From Aquamicrobium sp. LC103 (GTDB lineage Bacteria > Pseudomonadota > Alphaproteobacteria > Rhizobiales > Rhizobiaceae): a DNA stretch of 64,000 bases. The notes under the pieces are model-generated. The model was not told the DNA's origin and ran no database searches. It worked only from the letters and a program-made list of their open reading frames with translations. The stretch spans positions 496,001 to 560,000 of the forward strand of contig NZ_LBCQ02000002.1 of the NCBI RefSeq assembly GCF_001014615.2. The letters run 5' to 3'. Positions 59,892-64,000 of this stretch are shown in pieces. Positions within the stretch are counted from its first letter, which is position 1, and each line of letters starts with the position of its first letter. The position numbers and the translations under genes are program-made.

Positions 59892-61028
59892 TCAGCGAGA
59901 TGCGGGCAGGCACGCGCGGTAGGCCTCCTCGACCTGTCGCGCCATCACGCCGGCGCCGAAGCGCGCCCTCAGCGTTTCCGCGCCTGGCATCAGGGCGGCG
60001 AAGGCGCTTTCGTTTTCGAGCGCTGCCACCATGGCCTCGGCGATCGCGGCGGGCGAGGGGGCGACCATGGCCGGGGAGCCGGCCTCGAATATCTCCGGAA
60101 TGCCGCCGACCGCGGTCGCGATCATCGTCTTGCCGGCTGCCAGCGCTTCCAGCACGATGTAGGGCATCGCTTCCGCCCGTGAGGGAACGACGATGACGCG
60201 GCCATGGGAAAAGCCCTCCCGCGCCTGCATTGGCGCCAGGAAGGTGACGCGCGGCCCGAAACCCAGCCGCTCGGCCTGATCCTTGTATTTTTGAAGGTCG
60301 CCGCCGTCGCCGATCATCACCGCGGAAAGGGAACGGCCGGTCTCCTTCTCGGCCAATGCCAGCGCGTCGAGAAATATATCCGGCCCCTTCAGATCGCGCA
60401 TCATGCCGATATAGAGGAAGTCGGCCGCGTCGCCACGCGGCATGACGGGTTCGAACTCGGGCTCGCGCAGGCCGTTATAGACCAGGCTGCTCGCGGTGCG
60501 GGGCTCGCCGATCTTGGCGTGGAAGGTGCGCCGTTCGTAATCGGAGACGAACAGCAGATGGTCGGTCGCGAGCTCCAGCGCGCGTTCGATGCCGAAAAAC
60601 ACCTTTCCCGCCATCGACCGGCGATCGTAGTGCAAAACCCCGCCGTGAGGGGAATAGAGGCGGGCGACGCGAAACCTGGATACCCGCAGGAGTGAGCCGA
60701 AAAGACGCACGAGCATTCCGCCCTTGGCGCCGTGTCCGTGCAGAACGTCCGGCTGCAATTCCTTGATATATTTATATGTTCGCCAGGCGACGGCGAGGTC
60801 GCCGGGCCCGATATGACGTTGCATCGGCAGGCGGCGCACGCCCAGCGCCAGCATGCCATCCATGCCGCGGAAATAGCGCTCCTCCAGTTCTCCGCCGGTG
60901 GAGGAATCGCAGATGATGCCGACCTGGTGCCCTGCCGCCGCCTGCGCCTCGGTCAGATCGCGCACATGGCGGAATATGCCGCCCACGGGGGAGCGGAAGC
61001 AGTGGACGATGCGCAGGCCGGTGGTCAA
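59892..61028 (-). CDS. GT4-family glycosyltransferase
   Basis: 378-residue GT-B glycosyltransferase. N-terminal LRIVHCFRSPVGGIFRHVRDLTEAQAAAGHQVGI and ADVLHGHGAKGGM-like segment, C-terminal ALAAGKTMIATAVGGIPEIF with the EX7E pattern (PSRAEAMPYIVLEAL). It would extend the EPS lipid-linked sugar. Start TTG at 61028 gives the conserved N-terminus; the long frame to 61652 is a shadow of the export gene. Confidence 0.85.
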   Translation of the reverse strand: MTTGLRIVHCFRSPVGGIFRHVRDLTEAQAAAGHQVGIICDSSTGGELEERYFRGMDGMLALGVRRLPMQRHIGPGDLAVAWRTYKYIKELQPDVLHGHGAKGGMLVRLFGSLLRVSRFRVARLYSPHGGVLHYDRRSMAGKVFFGIERALELATDHLLFVSDYERRTFHAKIGEPRTASSLVYNGLREPEFEPVMPRGDAADFLYIGMMRDLKGPDIFLDALALAEKETGRSLSAVMIGDGGDLQKYKDQAERLGFGPRVTFLAPMQAREGFSHGRVIVVPSRAEAMPYIVLEALAAGKTMIATAVGGIPEIFEAGSPAMVAPSPAAIAEAMVAALENESAFAALMPGAETLRARFGAGVMARQVEEAYRACLPASR

Positions 61029-61048
61029 AGTCGCGCAGCTTCTTCTGG

Positions 61049-61657
61049 TCAGAACAATCGTTCGCGCACGAAGATCGTGTCGCCGGGAAGCAGCGGATCG
61101 GAGATCACGACCCGGCCCGTCATCACCTTGCCGTTGATGTCCCGGGTGACGTCGACGTCGGCCTGCTGCGCTCTCGGGCTGAACCCGCCGGCGGCGGCGA
61201 TAGCCTTCTGCACCGTCATGCCGGGCACGTAGGAATATTGTCCTGCCGCGCCGACTTCGCCCATGACGAAGATCGGCCGGTAGCGATCGATCTCGACCGA
61301 AACGTCGGGATCGCGCAGGTAGCCGTCGCGAAGCTTGGTCGCGATCTGGCCTTCCATCTGCTGGGCGGTGTAGCCGCGCGCCGCCACGGCTCCGACCAGC
61401 GGGAAGGAGATGTAGCCGGACTGGTCGACGGAATAGGTGTTGGTGAGCGATTCCTGCTCGAAGACGGTCACCCGCACGCGGTCGCCCGCGTCGAGCATGT
61501 AAGGTTGGTTCAACGCCTCGTGAAAGGCAGGCGGGGCAGGGCGATAGCTGGAGCAGCCGACCTGAAGGAGCGCGGCGCATATCGCAAGGGCAGCGGCTGT
61601 TGAGCGTTTTTTCACCGGACGAGAACCTTCGACATGAATGCGGCCAAGCCACCGCAT
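61049..61657 (-). CDS. Polysaccharide export lipoprotein (Wza/ExoF-like)
   Basis: 202-residue protein with Poly_export domain (MLDAGDRVRVTVFEQESLTNTYSVDQSGYISFPLVGAV) and a SLBB domain (VMGEVGAAGQYSYVPGMTVQKAI). Lipobox LLQVGC gives a lipidated outer-membrane form. Either ATG 61657 or GTG 61615 (VKKRSTAA) may be the start; the latter makes a typical signal. It is the first gene of the leftward EPS operon. Confidence 0.85.
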   Translation of the reverse strand: MRWLGRIHVEGSRPVKKRSTAAALAICAALLQVGCSSYRPAPPAFHEALNQPYMLDAGDRVRVTVFEQESLTNTYSVDQSGYISFPLVGAVAARGYTAQQMEGQIATKLRDGYLRDPDVSVEIDRYRPIFVMGEVGAAGQYSYVPGMTVQKAIAAAGGFSPRAQQADVDVTRDINGKVMTGRVVISDPLLPGDTIFVRERLF

Positions 61658-61787
61658 TGCTGTGCCCTGTTATCGTCCTGTTAAGGTTAATGCCGGGTAA
61701 AGGCGTGCCTGGACGAACGCACTTATACCTCTCGGTACCGGATTTAAGACTTCATTAGGGAAGAACAACGCCGTGTTACTTCCGCTT

Positions 61788-61818
61788 TAACCGCGCGGTT
61801 ACCATGGTCGTTTACCAT
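61788..61818. promoter_or_regulatory. Palindrome and direct repeats before the EPS co-polymerase
   Basis: TAACCGCGCGGTTA (61788-61801) is a perfect 14-bp palindrome; it runs into TTACCAT at 61799-61805 and again at 61812-61818. CtrA half-sites have the form TTAACCAT, so the repeats could bind CtrA or another regulator shared by both divergent transcripts. Unproven. Confidence 0.4.
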
Positions 61819-61847
61819 AGCTCCGATCGAGTATGGGGTTGAATCGG

Positions 61848-64000
61848 ATGTCTGGTGCACGGCCTTCGGCAAGCGACGTTGATGTTGATCTCGGGCGGCT
61901 CTTCGGCAGCCTGCTGCGCAATTGGCTGCGCATCGTCGTGGTTGCGCTGTGCGTCACCGCGATCGCCTACATGCTTGCCTCGATGGCGACGCCGAAATAC
62001 CGGGCTGAAACCCGCATCCTCATCGAAACCCGCGAATCCGTATTCACCCGTCCGCAGGGAACCGGCGAGAACGAACGGCCGATCCTCGACGAGGAGGGGG
62101 TCACCAGCCAGGTCGAGGTGATCTCCTCGGCCGACATCCTCCGCGACGTCGCGCGCAAGCTGAACCTCGCCGAGCGCGAGGAGTTTTCCGGCGGCCAGAT
62201 GTCGACGGTCGGCCGGCTGATGGTTCTGCTCGGCCTGAAGTCGGATCCTTCGCAGGCCTCCGTCGAGGAACGCGTCCTGAAGGCATTGCGCGAGGACCTC
62301 AACGTCTACCGGGTAGAGCGGTCGCGCGTCATCGTCGTGGGATTTTCCTCGGCCGATCGCGAGCTTGCCGCCGCGGTGCCCAATGCGGTGGCCGATGCCT
62401 ATATCGCGGTGCAGGAGGAGGCGAAGCGGCTTTCCAATTCGGACGCGACCGAATGGCTGGAGCCGGAGATCGCCGATCTCGGCCAGCGCGTGAAGGATGC
62501 CGAGGCGAAGGTCGCCGACTTCCGCGCCAAGTCCGACCTGCTGGTCGGCCAGAACAACACGGTGCTGGCGACGCAGCAGCTTGCCGAGCTTTCTAGCGAA
62601 CTGACCCGCGTGCGCGCCGGTCGCACGGCCGCCGAAGCCAAGGCAGCCGCGATCCGCGACGCGCTTGCGTCAGGTACGTCGATCGACACGTTGCCCGAGG
62701 TGATGGCGTCGGCCATGGTGCAGCGGCTGCGCGAACGGCAGCTCCAGATCGAGGCGGATATCGCCGACCTTTCCACCTCGCTTCTGAGCAACCATCCGCG
62801 TATCCGCGCGCTCAACTCGCAGCGCGGCGAGGTGAGCGGCCAGATCAGGCGGGAGACGCAGAAGGTGCTCGCAGGCCTCGAGACGGAGGCCGAAAGCGCC
62901 AAGGCGAGCGAAGCCCGCATCCTCGGCGAGCTCGACGTGCTGAAGGCGGCCTCCGCGCGAGCGGGCGAGGAGGAAGTGGAACTGCGCGCCCTGGAACGCG
63001 AGGCCGCCGCCCAGCGCGCGCTGCTCGAATCCTACCTGACGCGCTATCGCGAGGCGGCCTCGCGGTCCGACCGCAACTACCTGCCGGCCGATGCGCGCGT
63101 CTTCTCGCGCGCCACCGCGCCGTTCGAGCCATATTTCCCGAAGGTGCTGCCGATGTCGGCCGCCGCTTTCGTCGGCGCCCTGCTGGTCATGGCGGTGATC
63201 ACGCTGCTGCGCGAGCTTTTCAGCGGGCGCGCGATGCGCCCGGCGGCGGGTGCCGAATTCCTCATGGTGGAGGAAGTGCGCATGCCGGCTGTGGCGGCGC
63301 AGGCGGAGCCCGCGGCGGCGACGGAGCCGGTTTCGCCCGAACCCGAGGCAATGGCGGAAATCGAGGAGCCGGCCGAGGAAGACGACGCGGCCGCGTTCCA
63401 GCCGGAAGCCATCGATTTCCAGGAAGAAGAGGTTGGGTCCGCCGGCGCGCCGCATGCCGGCCTCACCGTCGAGGCTGCTGCCGAACGGCTCATTTCCGGC
63501 GGCACCGCGCGCGCCGTCTTCATCTCGCCGGAGGGCGACGAGGCGACTGCCGCCTCCGTCATGGTCGCGCGTGAAGTCGCCGACGCGGGTCTTCGCGTCC
63601 TCTTCCTCGACCTGACCTATTCGGGTGCGGCGTCGGCCTCGATGCTGGAGAGCTCCTATTATCCGGGCATCACCAATCTGCTGGCCTCGGAGGCGCAGTT
63701 CGCCGACATCATTCGCGGCGACCTCTATTCCGATTGCCACGTGATCCCGGTCGGCACCGCCGACCCGGCCGTCGCCATGCGCGCGATCGACAGGCTGCCG
63801 ATCATCATGAGCTCGCTGACGACCGCCTACGATGTCGTGGTCGTGGAATGCGGTCCGACAGACGCCGAGGGAATCGGCCGCGTGGTGGGCGAGGGGACGG
63901 AGGTTCTTGTCAGCTACATCGAGCCTGACGAGGAGACGATCGCGAACCTCACGGCCAATCTCGCCGCGGGCGGCTATGCCGATATCCTGATGGTGACGCC
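61848..64000 (+). CDS. Exopolysaccharide co-polymerase (ExoP/Wzc-like), 3'-truncated by window edge
   Basis: At least 717 residues, continuing past the window. Wzz domain from ~residue 10: VDLGRLFGSLLRNWLRIVVVA, YRAETRILIETRE; a coiled-coil (residues ~190-400); a second membrane helix VLPMSAAAFVGALLVMAVITLLRE; then a BY-kinase-like domain. In that domain the canonical P-loop lysine is missing (ISPEGDEATAASVM at residues ~559-570), and Walker A' is FLDLTYS. So it is probably a non-kinase co-polymerase that sets EPS chain length and export. An earlier in-frame ATG at 61833 is possible. It diverges from the EPS operon. Confidence 0.9.
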   Translation, partial: MSGARPSASDVDVDLGRLFGSLLRNWLRIVVVALCVTAIAYMLASMATPKYRAETRILIETRESVFTRPQGTGENERPILDEEGVTSQVEVISSADILRDVARKLNLAEREEFSGGQMSTVGRLMVLLGLKSDPSQASVEERVLKALREDLNVYRVERSRVIVVGFSSADRELAAAVPNAVADAYIAVQEEAKRLSNSDATEWLEPEIADLGQRVKDAEAKVADFRAKSDLLVGQNNTVLATQQLAELSSELTRVRAGRTAAEAKAAAIRDALASGTSIDTLPEVMASAMVQRLRERQLQIEADIADLSTSLLSNHPRIRALNSQRGEVSGQIRRETQKVLAGLETEAESAKASEARILGELDVLKAASARAGEEEVELRALEREAAAQRALLESYLTRYREAASRSDRNYLPADARVFSRATAPFEPYFPKVLPMSAAAFVGALLVMAVITLLRELFSGRAMRPAAGAEFLMVEEVRMPAVAAQAEPAAATEPVSPEPEAMAEIEEPAEEDDAAAFQPEAIDFQEEEVGSAGAPHAGLTVEAAAERLISGGTARAVFISPEGDEATAASVMVAREVADAGLRVLFLDLTYSGAASASMLESSYYPGITNLLASEAQFADIIRGDLYSDCHVIPVGTADPAVAMRAIDRLPIIMSSLTTAYDVVVVECGPTDAEGIGRVVGEGTEVLVSYIEPDEETIANLTANLAAGGYADILMVT

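Overview
The window is high-GC, densely coded DNA with long gene clusters, typical of an alphaproteobacterium of the Hyphomicrobiales (Rhizobiales). It looks closest to the Mesorhizobium/Phyllobacteriaceae group, but that placement is inference from gene content and order: an AapJQMP general amino-acid transporter, an LdtR/LdtP pair, a Bpt-type leucyl transferase, HdaA, a glyA-nrdR-ribD-ribE-ribH-nusB run, a yceD-plsX-fabH-ihfA-merR run, and NDUFS4-, NDUFS6- and Cbp3-like respiratory accessory proteins. Nearly everything is chromosomal housekeeping. No insertion sequence, prophage, CRISPR array or rRNA operon was seen.

Layout. 0-7.1 kb: 3' part of a molybdopterin oxidoreductase; a leftward purM-purN-sixA-like group; then rightward CDP-alcohol phosphatidyltransferase, AI-2E/PerM permease and HdaA; a DUF423 protein. 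7.4-9.1 kb: an AT-richer DUF433/DUF5615 toxin-antitoxin pair beside tRNA-Arg(TCT), an NDUFS4-like gene and tRNA-Pro(TGG). 9.1-17.2 kb: a transsulfuration-type PLP enzyme, aapJQMP, a degenerate tandem repeat array, an FAD monooxygenase and a small zinc-finger protein. 17.3-24 kb: ppk-ppx, a glyoxalase-fold protein, RNase D and an MFS permease. 24.1-27.6 kb: a parDE pair whose toxin is frameshifted, aspS, a pyroglutamyl-peptidase and the C-terminal half of an SRPBCC protein. 27.6-36.5 kb: an unknown periplasmic protein, parC, a membrane alpha/beta hydrolase, a HerA-like ATPase, a DMT permease and bpt. 36.6-41.8 kb: an RDD protein, a vapBC pair with a striking inverted-repeat operator, hemB, a small membrane protein, ldtR and ldtP. 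41.9-48.6 kb: the glyA-nrdR-rib-nusB run, an MFS permease and two small genes whose divergent starts overlap. 48.7-57 kb: hppA, a BamE-like lipoprotein, a cytochrome bc1 assembly chaperone, yceD, plsX, fabH, ihfA, merR, a glycine-zipper lipoprotein and tRNA-Pro(GGG). 57-64 kb: an exopolysaccharide locus with a leftward operon (export lipoprotein, GT4 glycosyltransferase, WcaJ-type priming transferase, O-antigen-ligase-like protein) divergent from an ExoP/Wzc-type co-polymerase that runs off the end.

I do not see a clearly new multi-gene system. The best leads are: the co-polymerase whose kinase-like domain lacks a Walker lysine; the lone HerA-like ATPase; a shared TAAGAA-N-TTC motif upstream of both ldtR and ldtP; the vapBC operator covering the ribosome-binding site; the parE single-base frameshift; the pcp/SRPBCC deletion junction; and the repeat array that supplies the end of the monooxygenase gene.
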